A DNA stretch of 64,000 nt from contig JAJHZJ010000008.1 of NCBI GenBank assembly GCA_023548195.1, positions 1,884,232 to 1,948,231 of the forward strand. Direction: 5' to 3'. The DNA comes from Bettongia penicillata ogilbyi (Eukaryota > Chordata > Mammalia > Diprotodontia > Potoroidae). Below, piece by piece: positions 33,839-45,179 of this stretch; within the stretch, counting starts at the first letter, position 1, and each line of letters opens with the position of its first letter. The notes under the pieces are model-generated. The model did no database searches and was not told the DNA's origin. It worked only from the letters and a program-made list of their open reading frames with translations. A program made the position numbers and the translations under genes.

Positions 33839-33839
33839 G

Positions 33840-35265
33840 TATCATCTTTTCAAAACTGTGTGTGTCTCCAATATCTATAGGTCTCTACTTCTCTTACATC
33901 TTTTAGGAATAAATGTATTCAGTCAGTCTCCTTCCTATTAATCTTCCTTTTAAGGATGTTCTTAATATTCATAGTTAAACTTAGAAGTCTTTAAGAACCA
34001 GTAAAGATGTTTTCTCAATAACATTTTTCCACGTGTCTTTTCATTTTTCAGTCCATATTTTGTTTTAAAAGTCAGTTTTACCATATGAATGCCTTCTGTT
34101 GTTTCTAGAGGAAGCTACAATGCTAAAGAGCAACTTGGCAGTAATCTTTCGCTTAGTGAGTAACATGCAATGTTATTGAGGTTTAGGGCAAGAATTTGGG
34201 ATAATCAGAATCTGTAAATATTGGTAGATTTACCTAAGTATTTAGAAAAAGAGAAAGAACAATTTTCGTGGTAAAATACAGTATGATATAAAAATGTAAG
34301 TATTCTACTTTAAAGTGCTCAGTGAATATACATATATAAACACATATAACTATGTATATGTTTAGATATGTTTTTTTTCTACAAAACCAACCTTTAAAAA
34401 AATGAACCACAGGCATGTTGGTTGATAGAATTACAGCTGGACCATTTTACTGATTTTTTCCCCAGTGTTTTGCAGGAGTTTGCCTGCAAAGTGATATCAG
34501 TGAAGAATATCATACAATCGAATAAATCCCTAGGGTTTGGTGACTAAAGCTCTAATCCTGTCTCTTTCCTGTTAGTAGATAGAGGCTTAAGTGATTTGTC
34601 CAAGTTTACAAATATTGTGGAGTTGGTATTTGAACTTGGATCTTTGTGACTTTACATGCAGTTTTCCCATTTGGGTCTACACGAGTGGTAAGGTACACCT
34701 ATGTCTTTCTCTTTAGCTTTCCTGTCCTCCTACCTCCCCCAGGTCTTCTTCTCTTCCTCACAGGAAAGGAAGTGACCAGTAGATTTCAAGACTGAAGTAG
34801 ACTGTATTGAGAGGGTTGGGTTGGAGTGACTGAAGCTGAGGTTGATAGCTTCCAAACTATCCTTGCTGTCTTAACTCAGACACAGACAAATGATAGTTAC
34901 TTGCAGTGGTTCATGCACTGTGTGTGACCAGCATTCTTTGTAAAATAGCTAAGGAGGCAAAGTAGATCTTTGTCCCATTCTCTGTACCTCTGCAGGATTT
35001 CTTGCCTCATTTGTCCTCTCCTTAGACTCCTGGTGTCTTCACATTGGCCTCTGACTCTCTGAAGTCACTGTACTATGTGACTTTTCTCTCTGATTTAAAA
35101 TGCCTCTCTTTACTCCCTGTCAAAGCTCCCATCCCTTGACTCTTGGTATCATCTCAGTGTTGATCTCATCCTCTAATTGCAGAAAACTTATTTTCTCAAA
35201 TGAGTATCTAATAAGTAAAATCTTTGCTGCTGACATGTTAAAATCAGGTGACCTTCTTGTTTTCC
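33840..35265. other. 1.4 kb with little recognised structure
   Basis: A weak MIR-like segment at about 34560-34690 ('ggcttaagtgatttgtccaa', 'gtatttgaacttggatcttt') is the only candidate repeat. Frames at 34234-34416 and 35100-35282 have no recognised product. Confidence 0.4.
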
Positions 35266-35269
35266 TGCA

Positions 35270-35385
35270 ATTTAAATTATAATCTAGAGCAGGAAGTGAT
35301 CCTACCTATTTTTGTATCTTTCAGGTCTACCACAGTGTTCTGTACACAGTAGAGACTTAATAAGTACCTTTGTGTTTTAAACTGA
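35270..35385 (+). mobile_element. L2 3'-end fragment, sense
   Basis: 'tctaccacagtgttctgtac acagtagagacttaataagt' is the sense L2 terminus. Confidence 0.7.
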
Positions 35386-35450
35386 GTTAAACTGAAGTGA
35401 ACTGAGTTGAAATGCCTATCCTTCCAGTTGTATTTTCCTTTACCATATAG

Positions 35451-35675
35451 TTTTTGCTGTTTTCAGTCATGCCCAACTTTTTCTTTGCCCCATTTGGGAA
35501 AGATACTGAAGTCAATTGTCATTTCCTTCTCCAGATCATTTTATAGACGAGGAGACTGAGACAAATAGGGTTAAGTGAGTGACTTGCCTGGTGTCAGAAA
35601 GTTAGTAAGTATCTGAGCTCAAATTTGAACTCAGGTCTTCCTGGGCCAACATTCTATCCACTACACAACCTCACT
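35451..35675 (-). mobile_element. Mar1-type SINE
   Basis: Antisense order: 'gctgttttcagtcatgccca', 'catttccttctccagatcat', 'acaaatagggttaagtgag' and 'tcctgggccaacattctatc'. Confidence 0.85.
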
Positions 35676-35678
35676 TCT

Positions 35679-35797
35679 CTAACAGGGTTAAATGACTTAC
35701 TACTCATAAATGTCTGAGGCTGGATCCGAACTCATGAAAATGAGTCTTCCTGATTCCAAACCAAGAGCTCTGTCCATCGTGTTAGCTAACTGCCCTA
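35679..35797 (-). mobile_element. Second, partial Mar1-type SINE in tandem
   Basis: Immediately after the previous copy the antisense SINE restarts at 'aacagggttaaatgacttac' and runs to the 5' end ('gtgttagctaactgccctat'). It lacks the 3' half. Confidence 0.75.
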
Positions 35798-35799
35798 TT

Positions 35800-36136
35800 C
35801 CTAGAAGTAGAATTATTCAGATCAACATTTCAGCTGCCCTTCATTGATAATCTGCTCCCTGATCTAGCTTTACAAACATATCTCAGCAAGAAAGAAAATT
35901 CATTCCTTTTGAAAAATAGAGGCAAGTTTGGCACCTTGAACCTAAAGTTCCTCTAATAGAATGTAAACTTATTAAAATTGTATTTATTTATTTTTAGTTT
36001 ACAGCATTCAGTTCTACAAGCTTTTGAATTCCAAATTTTCTCCCCCTCCTCTCCTCCCCAAGACAGCATGCAATCCGATAGAAGCTCTACATATACAAGG
36101 AATGTAAACTTTGTGAGGGTAGGTACTGTCGTTGGA
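35800..36136 (+). mobile_element. L2 3' end carrying an L1 insertion
   Basis: Sense L2 'aatagaatgtaaactt' is interrupted by L1 sequence and resumes with 'gaatgtaaactttgtgaggg taggtactgtc'. The part before 35940 is too decayed to be sure of. Confidence 0.6.
35971..36099 (-). mobile_element. 5'-truncated L1 with perfect target-site duplication
   Basis: About 129 bp of L1 3' end, with the A/T-rich tail on the left in plus orientation. It is flanked by the identical 12-mer gaatgtaaactt at 35959-35970 and 36100-36111. The body matches the L1 end at 141-300. Confidence 0.85.
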
Positions 36137-36137
36137 T

Positions 36138-36765
36138 CAAACAAACAATAAACATTTATTAAGAGCCTACTGTGTGCTAGGTACTATGTGAAGTGCTGGG
36201 GATATAAGAAGTGGCAAAAGACAGTGCTTACAATCAAAAGTAGGCTATATATATATACACACACAAAGCAAGTCACACATATACTGGGTAAGTAGGAAAT
36301 AATTAAAGGGAAGGCACTGAAACTAAGAGAATTTAGGGATGACTTTCAGTAGAAGGTGGGATTTTAGTCAAGACTTGAAGGAAGCCAGGACTGTCAATAG
36401 ACTCAGCGGATAAAGGAGAGTATTTCAAGCACAGGGCATAGCCAGAGAAAATGCCAGGAGCTGAGAGATTAAATTTCTTGGCACAGTTAGGAAGTCAGTG
36501 TCCCAGGACTGAAGAATATGTATACATTAAGGAATGCGGTATAAAGAGACTGGACAGGTCAGTATGGAGGGTTTTAAATGCCAAGAAGAGCATTTTGTAT
36601 TTGTTACTGGAGTAAATAGAAAGCCCCTAGATTTCACTGAGTGTATGTGTGTTAGGGGTGTGGGGGAGACATTTTAGGAAAATCATTTTCTTGGCGAAAT
36701 GGAGATTGGTTGGAAGTGGGGAGAGACTTGAGGCACCAGCAGACTATCGCAATAACCATTTTTGT
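36138..36765 (-). mobile_element. L2 3' region, long copy
   Basis: 'aataaacatttattaagagc' leads through 'acttgaaggaagccaggact', 'gagaaaatgccaggagctga' and 'gggttttaaatgccaagaag' to 'ggcaccagcagactatcgca'. This is the same series of blocks as at 16105-16750. Confidence 0.85.
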
Positions 36766-36838
36766 CTTTGTACCCCCATCACAACTCCTGATAGATATTA
36801 TACACTTTGCAAATATTTATTGAATTGAATTGAATGTG
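36766..36838 (+). mobile_element. L2 3'-end fragment, sense
   Basis: 'ttgtctttgtacccccatca' and 'caaatatttattgaattgaa' are the sense L2 terminus, abutting an antisense copy. Confidence 0.65.
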
Positions 36839-37325
36839 TGAAGAGACTCTTGAATCTAGAATTAATCTGATTTCCTGACAGGAGAAAAGACAACTGCAGT
36901 GTTGCTGATGCCGTAGTTATATCTAAGCGCCTCAGGCCACCAGAGCCTGCTGCTCTCCCTGTTGACATCTTGATTACAGTCAGTCTATTTTGGCCCCTTG
37001 GCAACTTTTAACTAATTGAAAATTTTTAGATGAATATAAACATAAGACAGTGTATTTTAGCCTCATGCTGAAACGGTAGTAGGGCAAAGGAGGAAAAAGG
37101 GGGAAAACAAAGCAGCAACAGCCTCTTGGCAGGTGGGTGGGAGGCCACCTTGCCAGCTATCAATCTTGGAGCCAGGGTGTTCGGTTCATTCTCTTCTCTC
37201 CAGCAGAAATAAGATGTCTCCTGGTGCTCCATTAAGATTCTGTGTACAGTCACAAGGGTTGAAGGAGGGATGAAGCAGTACAGTTCTCAAAATTCACCCC
37301 TTCCTCTATCCCTCCAATCATTACA
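36839..37325. other. Stretch without recognised features
   Basis: Locally G/C-richer. Minus frames 36798-37004 and 37026-37253 show no domain and are not called. Confidence 0.4.
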
Positions 37326-37329
37326 CTCT

Positions 37330-37515
37330 ATGGCGAGAGCCATCTTCAGTGGTCCCAGTGATTATCCGGCCACTGGCCACAGATAGCTCCAAAGGAGAAA
37401 GTGAGACTGGTGACTTTGAACAGACCTGCCTCACTTAAATCCAATTCAATTGCAAGTCAAGACATTGTCTTCCTGATATCATGGTCTTCTTCCAGAATGA
37501 AGGACAAACAGGAAG
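37330..37515 (+). mobile_element. RTE-tailed SINE, tail part
   Basis: 'ggagaaagtgagactggtga', 'tcacttaaatccaattcaat tgcaagtcaagac' and 'ttccagaatgaaggacaaac' match the tail of the copy at 54004-54302. The tRNA-like head is absent. Confidence 0.75.
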
Positions 37516-37589
37516 CAGGACTATAAAGAACTTGTAAACCTTAAAGCCTATATAAATGTCAGCAGCAGTCATGATGGTGTATCATTGTG

Positions 37590-37830
37590 TCATGCAGCCA
37601 GATGGTGCAGTAAATAGAGTGCTTGTTGGGGTCAGGAAGGCTCATCTTCCTGAGTTCGTATCTGGCCTCAGATACTTCCCAGCTGTATGACCCTGGGCAA
37701 GTCATTTAACCCTGTTTCTCTCATTTTCCTTATCTGTAAAAATGAGTGAAGAAGGGTATGGCAAACCAGTCTGATAATCTTTTCAAAAAAAAAAAAAGAG
37801 TCACAGAGGCAGATACAACTGAACAACATT
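37590..37830 (+). mobile_element. Mar1-type tRNA-headed SINE
   Basis: 'atgcagccagatggtgcagt', 'tcttcctgagttcgtatctg', 'tgaccctgggcaagtcattt' and 'tcacagaggcagatacaact'. A 13-base A run near 37786 replaces the usual 'ccaaatgggg' segment. Confidence 0.9.
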
Positions 37831-37844
37831 GTGTCATGATCACA

Positions 37845-38025
37845 GTATTGGAATTGAAGTGAGGAGTACCTGATATCTATTCCTACCTCATACACTTGCT
37901 AGTCATGTGACCCTGGCTGAGAGAATCACTCTAGGTCACATTTTCCTCATATGTCAAATGAGGGGGCTGAATTAAGTGACTTTTAAGGCCGTAGAAAGCT
38001 CAGAATCTACAGTCCTATGATGACA
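37845..38025 (+). mobile_element. MIR/THER-type SINE
   Basis: 'tggaattgaagtgaggagta', 'gtgaccctggctgagagaat', 'tcctcatatgtcaaatgagg' and 'agctcagaatctacagtcct'. Confidence 0.75.
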
Positions 38026-38029
38026 TGGT

Positions 38030-38650
38030 TGTGGTTGCATCAGCACACATCCAATAAAAGGAATGCTCAGGGTGTCCAAACAAAGAAGGGAAGAGAGGAA
38101 AGTTGGTCTGTTCAGTAGTTAATATGACCTTCCAAACTTTCAGCATTTAATCACTTTTTCATCAGGTTTTTAGCTATCATGTAGATATATTCTCAACATG
38201 ATGAGCTAGTTTTCCTTTAATATGAGTTATCTTATTTTCCTGAAAATAAGTGTATAAATAGGAAGATGGTAGGTACTTATTATCGATCATTTTATCAGCA
38301 TTTTACCTCACTTGAATTACTTATCTTTGAACAATTTAGATGCCTTAGAGTTGTAATATGGCAGTTAAGGGGAGAGGAAAGTTGTGATAGGAGAATAGGA
38401 TGCCCAAATACCAATATTTTCATCTTCTTTAATGAATCTGATTTTTTTTTCTTTCTTACCACAAACTATCCTGATCATGTTAATTTGTATCTATGCAGAA
38501 TTCTGAACAAGATTGATTTATATTGTAAGGATCATAGCACACGTTGTGATATGTTGTCCTTGGTTTAGGTGGAACTCAGTTCCCCTTATGCTTAGCTCTT
38601 TCTTTTCATTCATGTTTTGTTATTATTTTTCCTGTATCAGACGGTAATAT
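38030..38650. other. Stretch without recognised features
   Basis: The plus frame 38266-38568 has a T-driven F/Y-rich product and no recognised domain. Confidence 0.4.
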
Positions 38651-38654
38651 CAGT

Positions 38655-38901
38655 AGTTGTTCTTCAGCCCTTTCAGTCATGTCTGACTCTTCATGACTCT
38701 GTTTGGGGTTTTCTTGGCAAAAATACTGAACTGGTTTGCCATTTCCTTCTCCAGCTCATTTGACAGATGAGGAAACTGAGGCAAGCAGGATTAAGTGATT
38801 TACCCAGGGCCACACAGCTAGTAAGTATCTGAAGCCAAAGGAAGATGAGTCTTCTGGTGTCCGGGCTCAGGGCTTTATCCACTGTACTACCTCCTTGCCT
38901 C
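38655..38901 (-). mobile_element. Mar1-type SINE
   Basis: Antisense: 'gttgttcttcagccctttca', 'ggttttcttggcaaaaatac', 'gatgaggaaactgaggcaag' and 'ttatccactgtactacctcc'. Confidence 0.9.
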
Positions 38902-39009
38902 TCTATGTGTATGTGGGGGTATATAATTTATATGAGATTTTCTGTTGGACCTGTTGTTTTCTTGGCATCAAGAGCCTCTAATGAGGAAACTCTATCAATG
39001 CAGACTACT

Positions 39010-39145
39010 AGCTGCTTTTTAATTTATGTCTTAGAGACATGCCTGGGGGTCACACAGCCAGTAGATATCAGAGATGAGACTTGAAGTTAGGTGTTTCTTA
39101 TTCCAAAGCTAGGTCTCTATTTATCACATTGAGTTGCCTTTCTAC
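39010..39145 (-). mobile_element. Partial Mar1 or MIR-like SINE
   Basis: 'gggggtcacacagccagtag' and 'cttattccaaagctaggtct' resemble the 5' half of a SINE read antisense. Confidence 0.5.
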
Positions 39146-39479
39146 AGTCCAAGTTATGGAAGATATCTTCAAGGATCAGCCTACCTAAATTCAGAATATA
39201 ATTTAAAAATTTGGTCACTGGGTAATAAATTAGAGAACAAGGGGGTTGGGTAGTAGGAGACCCATTAACTAAATTATCTCTTAGGGTCTGGAAGCATTTC
39301 TTTCTATGGAAGGAGAGCTAGGATTCCCAATAAAGAAAGAAGGAATTTTATGGAGTATTTTCAATATTGAAACATAGTTAAACTGTTCTGACAGACCAAG
39401 TAATATTGTCAGTTCCATGCAGAAAAAGATTCATAAAGTAAATACAAAAATTGATTTTAAAATGTATATAATTCCGGAC

Positions 39480-39875
39480 TATGAGTTCCTTGAGAGCAAG
39501 GTCTGCTCTGCCCTTCCTTGTATTCTCAGCACCTAGGACACTGCTTGACACATAGTAGGTACTTTGTAAATCTTCATTGGGGTAGGTAGGTGGCACAGTG
39601 GATAGAGTGCCAGGCCTTGGGTCAGGAAGACTCATCTTCCTGAGTTCAAATCTGATCTCAGATACTTCCTAGCTGTGTGACTCTGGGCAATTCACTTAAT
39701 CCTTTTTGCCTCAGTTTCCTAATCTGTCATGAGCCAGAGAAGGAAATGGCAAACCACCCCACTATCTTTATCAAGAAAGGCCCAAATGGGGTCACAAAGA
39801 GTTAAATTTGACTGAAAAGAGCTCAACAGCAACACAAATGTTCATTGGCTGTGTACTTTGCTTTTCTCCTATTTT
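39480..39875 (+). mobile_element. L2 3' end carrying a Mar1 insertion
   Basis: The sense L2 terminus ('ccttgagagcaaggtctgct', 'ttgacacatagtaggtactt tgtaaatcttcattg') is split by a Mar1 SINE. It resumes with 'aaatgttcattggctg'. Confidence 0.8.
39581..39835 (+). mobile_element. Mar1-type SINE with target-site duplication
   Basis: Full order from 'ggtaggtaggtggcacagtg' to 'gagctcaacagcaac'. Flanked by aaatCttcattgg (39568-39580) and aaatGttcattgg (39836-39848), a 13 bp duplication with one change. Confidence 0.9.
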
Positions 39876-40330
39876 TTTAAAATTAATTAAATTAATTTTA
39901 ATTTAAAAGAAGCTCTTTTAGGTAAATCAAACAAGTTTGTGTTTTCTTAGAAAGAATCCCCAATAAATCATTGTGTGTTTTTCACCTGAATCAAAATTAT
40001 ATTAATTATATAATTAAAAAACATTAGTTTGCAGCAAACATTTAAAAAGTTGTTGCTGTTTTTAATGTCAAAACCAGCCATGGCCATGCGGATCTGATAG
40101 ATTATGAGGGGTGTGATGTGAGCAGAAAACAGCAGACCTTCCAGGGTGACTGCTCTTGAAAAAATGATGGACTTTGGTCATTCTGATTCGGCCATAGTTC
40201 ACATAGACCAGAATACATATCAGATTCTATACAGCCAGTACCAATTATTTCCCAAGCACCTACTTATGTGCTTTATTTATATGCCAGAGATTTTAATGTC
40301 TCGCTTCTTCTATTAGCCAACAAAAATTTC
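39876..40330. other. Stretch without recognised features
   Basis: AT-rich; nothing supportable. Confidence 0.4.
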
Positions 40331-40334
40331 ATAG

Positions 40335-40565
40335 ACCAATAATAATACCTGGCATTTATGTAGAGTTTTAAGGTTTACCTTGAGTTATAGATAAATTATT
40401 TCATTTGTTCTTCACGGCAACCCTGTAAAGTATTATTATCCTTTTTTTTATAGCTGAGGAAACTGAGTCTCTGAATGACTTGCTCATGGTCACACAACTA
40501 GTAAATGTCAAAGTTGGGATTTGATCTTAGATGTTCCTGACCTCTATTCACTATAACATGCTTCT
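40335..40565 (+). mobile_element. MIR/THER-type SINE
   Basis: 'tacctggcatttatgtagag ttttaaggttta', 'agctgaggaaactgagtctc', 'atggtcacacaactagtaaa' and 'gacctctattcactataaca'. Confidence 0.85.
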
Positions 40566-40690
40566 CATAAAATTTTACAACTGGAAGAGACCTTAGAGAT
40601 TATCTCTAGTCAACCTCCTTAAATTTATAGATGAGCAAATGTCCAGAGAGGTCGAAATCCTTAGCTAAAGGTCATAGATCTATCATTCTG
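40566..40690 (+). mobile_element. MIR-like SINE fragment
   Basis: 'caactggaagagaccttaga', 'tttatagatgagcaaatgtc' and 'gctaaaggtcatag' follow MIR-type order. Confidence 0.55.
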
Positions 40691-41265
40691 GGGAAAAAAA
40701 AACTGCATAATTTCTTGTATAATTTTCTTTTACTTTCTGCTGATTTTGTTATACGTTCCCATTGGAACCTCTACAGTCTCACTTACCTTGAGGTAGGCAT
40801 AGAACTCAGGAATAAAATAGTCTTTTTAAAATATAATGTACTTTCACTGTAATAAGGTTCAATATTCTTAAATAAGCACCTGTAGGGGAAGCTAATTTGA
40901 AAGAAAAAAAAGAAAAGCTGAGTTGTTCAGGGTGTTTTGTTAGATAGGGCTCAGGTTGATTGGAATCACAAAGTGTAGTATCATGGCCTCAATAACTACT
41001 TATTGATTGAAAAACATAAAAAGTTATGGAGGAAGAGGTGGAAGAGTTACATAAGAATATAGTGCTTCAGATGAGTGTGACAAGAGAACAGTAAAATGTG
41101 ATTACAGCATTCATAGACCATTCCAACAGAAGAGAAGTGAGAGTAGGACTCAAGGCAGGCAGACAGGTATAGACATACTTTTATATACTTAAATGGATCC
41201 ACAAGGAGGCACTCTTTCCACCATGTTGTTTCAACACATCTATACCTTTTCATCTATGTCATTGA
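40691..41265. other. Stretch without recognised features
   Basis: Frames at 40631-40852 (plus) and 41047-41253 (minus) have no recognised product. Confidence 0.4.
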
Positions 41266-41274
41266 TTTCTGTAG

Positions 41275-41430
41275 GAACCAGGTTCTCCAAACAGTTAGAC
41301 CAGATGATACTCTTTCTAGCTCTAAATTTATGACTCAGTTTGGTTGGGTCCAGCTGCTTTTGTTAATATTCCTAGTATACTACCTGGCACATAGTAGGTA
41401 CTTAATTAATATTTATTGACTAACTTATCC
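41275..41430 (+). mobile_element. MIR fragment followed by L2 3' end
   Basis: A MIR-like 'ccagatgatactctttctag ctctaaatttatga' (41275-41340) is followed by the sense L2 terminus 'ctacctggcacatagtaggt acttaattaatatttattg' (about 41375-41420). Confidence 0.65.
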
Positions 41431-41745
41431 AAGAATGGATCACCAGAGAAATACAAGTAATCTGTGCCATTGTTTCACCTATTAATTCTCAACATGATCT
41501 GGCTTAGATGGGTCTCAGATTTATATAAGTTTGTGTATTTGGATTTCCCCCTTTACTGCTAGTTCTTATTTTCTGGAGCAGACTGCGTTCAATCTTCCCT
41601 TTTCCTCTTTTTATGATGTTTTTCAAATAACTGTCTACTCTAAACTCATGTTTTTCCATTTGGCTAGACGATCAAGTAACTAATGATTAACATGATTTTA
41701 AAATTCTTTTGTTATCTCCATTGTAGGAACTCCCATATAAGTTTT
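41431..41745. other. Stretch without recognised features
   Basis: Nothing supportable. Confidence 0.4.
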
Positions 41746-41749
41746 GATG

Positions 41750-41942
41750 GCTAATAATGTATTTGTATAGTATTCAAAGGATTTTAAAAGAATTTTCCAA
41801 ATATCACCAAGAAGATAGGTGATATCCCCATTTTACAGAGGAAATGGAGGCAAGATAGAGGTTAAGTGAGTTGCCTGAGGGAAATGAGTAGCACCTGATA
41901 AGTGTCTCAGATCACATTTGAACTCGTCTCCCTGACTCCAGG
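41750..41942 (+). mobile_element. MIR/THER-type SINE
   Basis: 'ccccattttacagaggaaat', 'gaggttaagtgagttgcctg' and 'cgtctccctgactccaggtc'. Confidence 0.8.
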
Positions 41943-41944
41943 TC

Positions 41945-42085
41945 ATTCAATCGAAATTTATTAAACATCTAATGTGTGCCCAGGCACTTTGCTAAGTAAG
42001 GATGCAAATTCAAAAATAAGTAAATAAACAAATAGACATTCTCTGCCCTCAGGGATCTTACAATCTAATAGTCTAGCAGTCACAC
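41945..42085 (-). mobile_element. L2 3'-end fragment
   Basis: 'tttattaaacatctaatgtg tgcccaggcactttgctaag' and 'tctgccctcagggatcttac', antisense L2. Confidence 0.85.
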
Positions 42086-42089
42086 ATGA

Positions 42090-43120
42090 TACCACCTATG
42101 AAGTGGCGATAGAGTTTATATCTTTATTTTTCTCCCTATATAATCTTTTCAGAGGTGACAATTCATTCAAATAATTCAGACTGAACCTGCTACGGTAGCA
42201 TGCATCATCTTTTACTCTTCTTTTATCATTTATTCTAATTTTCATGTTGATTTTGACATTTGTTTAAACCAACTGATTATCAAATTATACACATTCAGAA
42301 ATGACCCACAGTGTTAACCAATCATTTTCTGAGAGATAGCCAATTTCGTTAGTTGTGATTTTTGGTAATTGCTCTCCAATGCCTTCTTATATTCTTTTTT
42401 CAAGAAAAAGTGTATGGTATATAGGCATAAGGTTTTTGAATCATTTCCAAACCTTTGGCTTCCCCATTTCCTAATAGTGAACCATGTTTTCCAATATATT
42501 TTTAAGAATTATGGTGCTTTGTGTTCAGAGGGCTTATTTCTAGATATAACCTGCGCCCCTCACACTCCTCCTAACCTTCCCCACCCCACCGTAAGTTCTC
42601 TCTTGTAAGAAGGAAAACTGTTAGTCAAAACCAACTGACATATGGACTGCATCTGGCAGTGTGTATTCAGTGTGTCACATACCCATAGACCTCCACCCCC
42701 ATACCTCCACCATTCTACCAAAAGGAGGGAGCTACTTCTTTTTCTCTTCTCTGGAGTCAAGATTGGTTCATTTTGATCACTCAGTATTTGGCTTTGTTTT
42801 CATCCTCTTTGTTTATACTGCTGGACTTAAGTATTGTTATCTTGGCTATCCTTACTACACTTTGCATTATTTTATTGTGTCCCCACACATCTCTGAATTC
42901 CTCATATTTCTCATTTCTTAGAGAACATACAATTTATTTAGCCAATCTCCTGATTAATGAGAATGTCCAGTGAATTTTTTCCCTTTTCATTTCCTATGCT
43001 CACAGTCATAAGCTATCAAAGTAAATACTGACTGAGTTTGAAGGTAATTCCCAAGATATTTATAGAATCTCTGTTCTCCCTTTACAACATCTATCAGTAC
43101 ATATGCTACAATTAAAAGAT
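42090..43120. other. 1 kb without recognised features
   Basis: Short frames on both strands at 42369-42973 have no recognised product. Confidence 0.4.
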
Positions 43121-43124
43121 AGTA

Positions 43125-43272
43125 AGATCATAGACTTAGAGCTGAAGGAAACATTCGAAACCACCATATTAAACACCTTCATTTTAAGGATGAGCAATGG
43201 AAGGCTGGGTATACATAAGTGACTAGACTAGGGTCATACAGCTAGTAATTGTCTGAACCAGGATTTGAACCT
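43125..43272 (+). mobile_element. MIR-like SINE fragment
   Basis: 'gatcatagacttagagctga', 'attttaaggatgagcaatgg' and 'gggtcatacagctagtaatt'. Confidence 0.65.
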
Positions 43273-43273
43273 A

Positions 43274-43492
43274 GTCAGCTAGGTGGCTGCAATAGATAGG
43301 GCAATGGATCTGGATGGAGTCAGGAAGACCTGAATTCAAATGCAGCCTCCAACTCTCACCAGCTGTATAATCCTGGAAAAGTCACTTAAATTTTGTTTGC
43401 CTTAATCTACTGGAGAAGGAAATGGCAAACTACTCAGGAATCTTTGCCAACAAAACTCCATATAAGGTTACAAAGAGTCAGTCTTTACTGAA
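43274..43492 (+). mobile_element. Mar1-type SINE
   Basis: 'gtcagctaggtggctgcaat', 'gacctgaattcaaatgcagc', 'gagaaggaaatggcaaacta' and 'aaggttacaaagagtcagtc'. Confidence 0.85.
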
Positions 43493-43499
43493 CAACTTC

Positions 43500-43760
43500 C
43501 TAGTTCAGCCCTCCCTCAATTCTGTCAATCTGATCTAATTTCACAGGACTGAGTGGTGATAGTACTTTTCATTTGCATTGTTATGTGTAGTAGCTAATTT
43601 TTTCCCTGGTCCTGCTTACTTTGCAGAAATTCATATATCTTCCAACGCTTCTCTGAATTCTTTAGTCAACATTTCTTACACTTGAGTAATATTCCGTTAA
43701 ATTCATGGACCACAGCATCTTAGTCATTCCATTTGGTGATATTTAAAGTTGAAAATTAGT
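43500..43760 (-). mobile_element. L1 3' untranslated fragment, decayed
   Basis: 'atttcttacacttgagtaat attccgttaaattcatggac' resembles a marsupial L1 3' region read antisense, as at 47970-48425. Confidence 0.45.
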
Positions 43761-45175
43761 CTTTGTCTACACATATGAAGTAAGGTATATAATTAAGACA
43801 ATTAACCAGAAAAGATAAATGGAAAGCACTTCTTCCAGAAATGCCTTGATAAGGCAAAAAAAAAAATTCAATAAAAAGAATCCAGATGATGTTCATTCCC
43901 CATTTTATATGCATATATAAATATAGACTAAAGAAAAAAGAGTTAGGTTTGATAGGAAAGGGATGGGAAGCATCATTCAATCTTCTCTTTGCTCTGCTTT
44001 CTTTTCCCATTCTGGGCTACAGAGGAAAGAAAAATTTGAAAAATGAAACACAATGCCTTCTGAATAACAGGCTTTAAGTCCTACAAACTTTGCTGCTTTC
44101 ACCAATATATATATATAAATCCTTGAACAATGTTCTACATTGTGCTGCTTTAATACTTTCAGTAGCTTTTTTAATACAAGTGTCTGGTCTTTTGTCTTAC
44201 TAAATCACATTGCCTAATATATATATATGTATATGTATATATATACACTTGTGTGTATGTGTATGTGTGTATGCACCTATAATATGTATGTACACACATA
44301 TGAATTAAGGCTACTTTTACATGGAATATATTGCAAATATTAAATATGCTCTATCAGAGTCTATCATGTAGAGTTATTTCCCCCATTAAACACATGATTT
44401 GAATTTTCAAATATTGGTTTTGTCTTTTTCTGACCTAAGGAAGTTGATCCTACACAGATCCCAAACTTGCAAAGAGTGATGAATAAAGATGGGGCAGAGT
44501 TGGAGAGCTATAAAACATTGTGCAGAAAAGAATATTCTAGGAATTAGGCAGCAAGGTAGGAAGATGTATGCAGGGATCAAAGTACAAGTGAAAATAGCTG
44601 ATATCAAAGTAAAGATTAGAAAAAATGAAATCACAATGATTGAAACATATTACAGTGGAGAAAGATGGACTGAATCTCTGTGGAACAGAATCTTCAGGAG
44701 TGAGAATTGAATCTGAGACAGAGGAATGGTTGAAAATGGAATCAATTAAACTTGACAAACTATTGGATAAGGCTTAGCTGGGACTGAAAGAAGAAACTAC
44801 TTGACTTCGTAATCAATGCTACATTTTCCCAGGGCTAGTTACAACTGATTATTAACACCTACTTCTGTTTAACAATGGGAGGGTGTCTTTGAAGAGTCTG
44901 GTATGGTTCTTTGTAAAACCAGGATATGGAGATGTAGCTCAAAGCTTAAAACCTAGGGGCTATGATCTCTACTAGCCAGTTCTGGAAAAATTCCAAAGAG
45001 AAACTCTTCTATCAATTTGTTGTATGAGTAGGGGAAAGGAAAAATGAAAACTAGGTTATATGAGTAAGAAATGAAGATGCAAAATTAATTCTCTTGTGAA
45101 GTAGAAAGTGAAAGAAAAAAATGATTTGGAGTTTCAGCTACTACATCTGATGTACTTTTCATAATCTTCAACATT
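43761..45175. other. 1.4 kb with little recognised structure
   Basis: Apart from a microsatellite at 44215 nothing is recognised. Overlapping frames at 44407-44758 on both strands are unsupported. Confidence 0.4.
44215..44302. repeat. TA/TG microsatellite
   Basis: A TA run passes into TATG and GTGT units. Confidence 0.9.
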
Positions 45176-45179
45176 TTTG

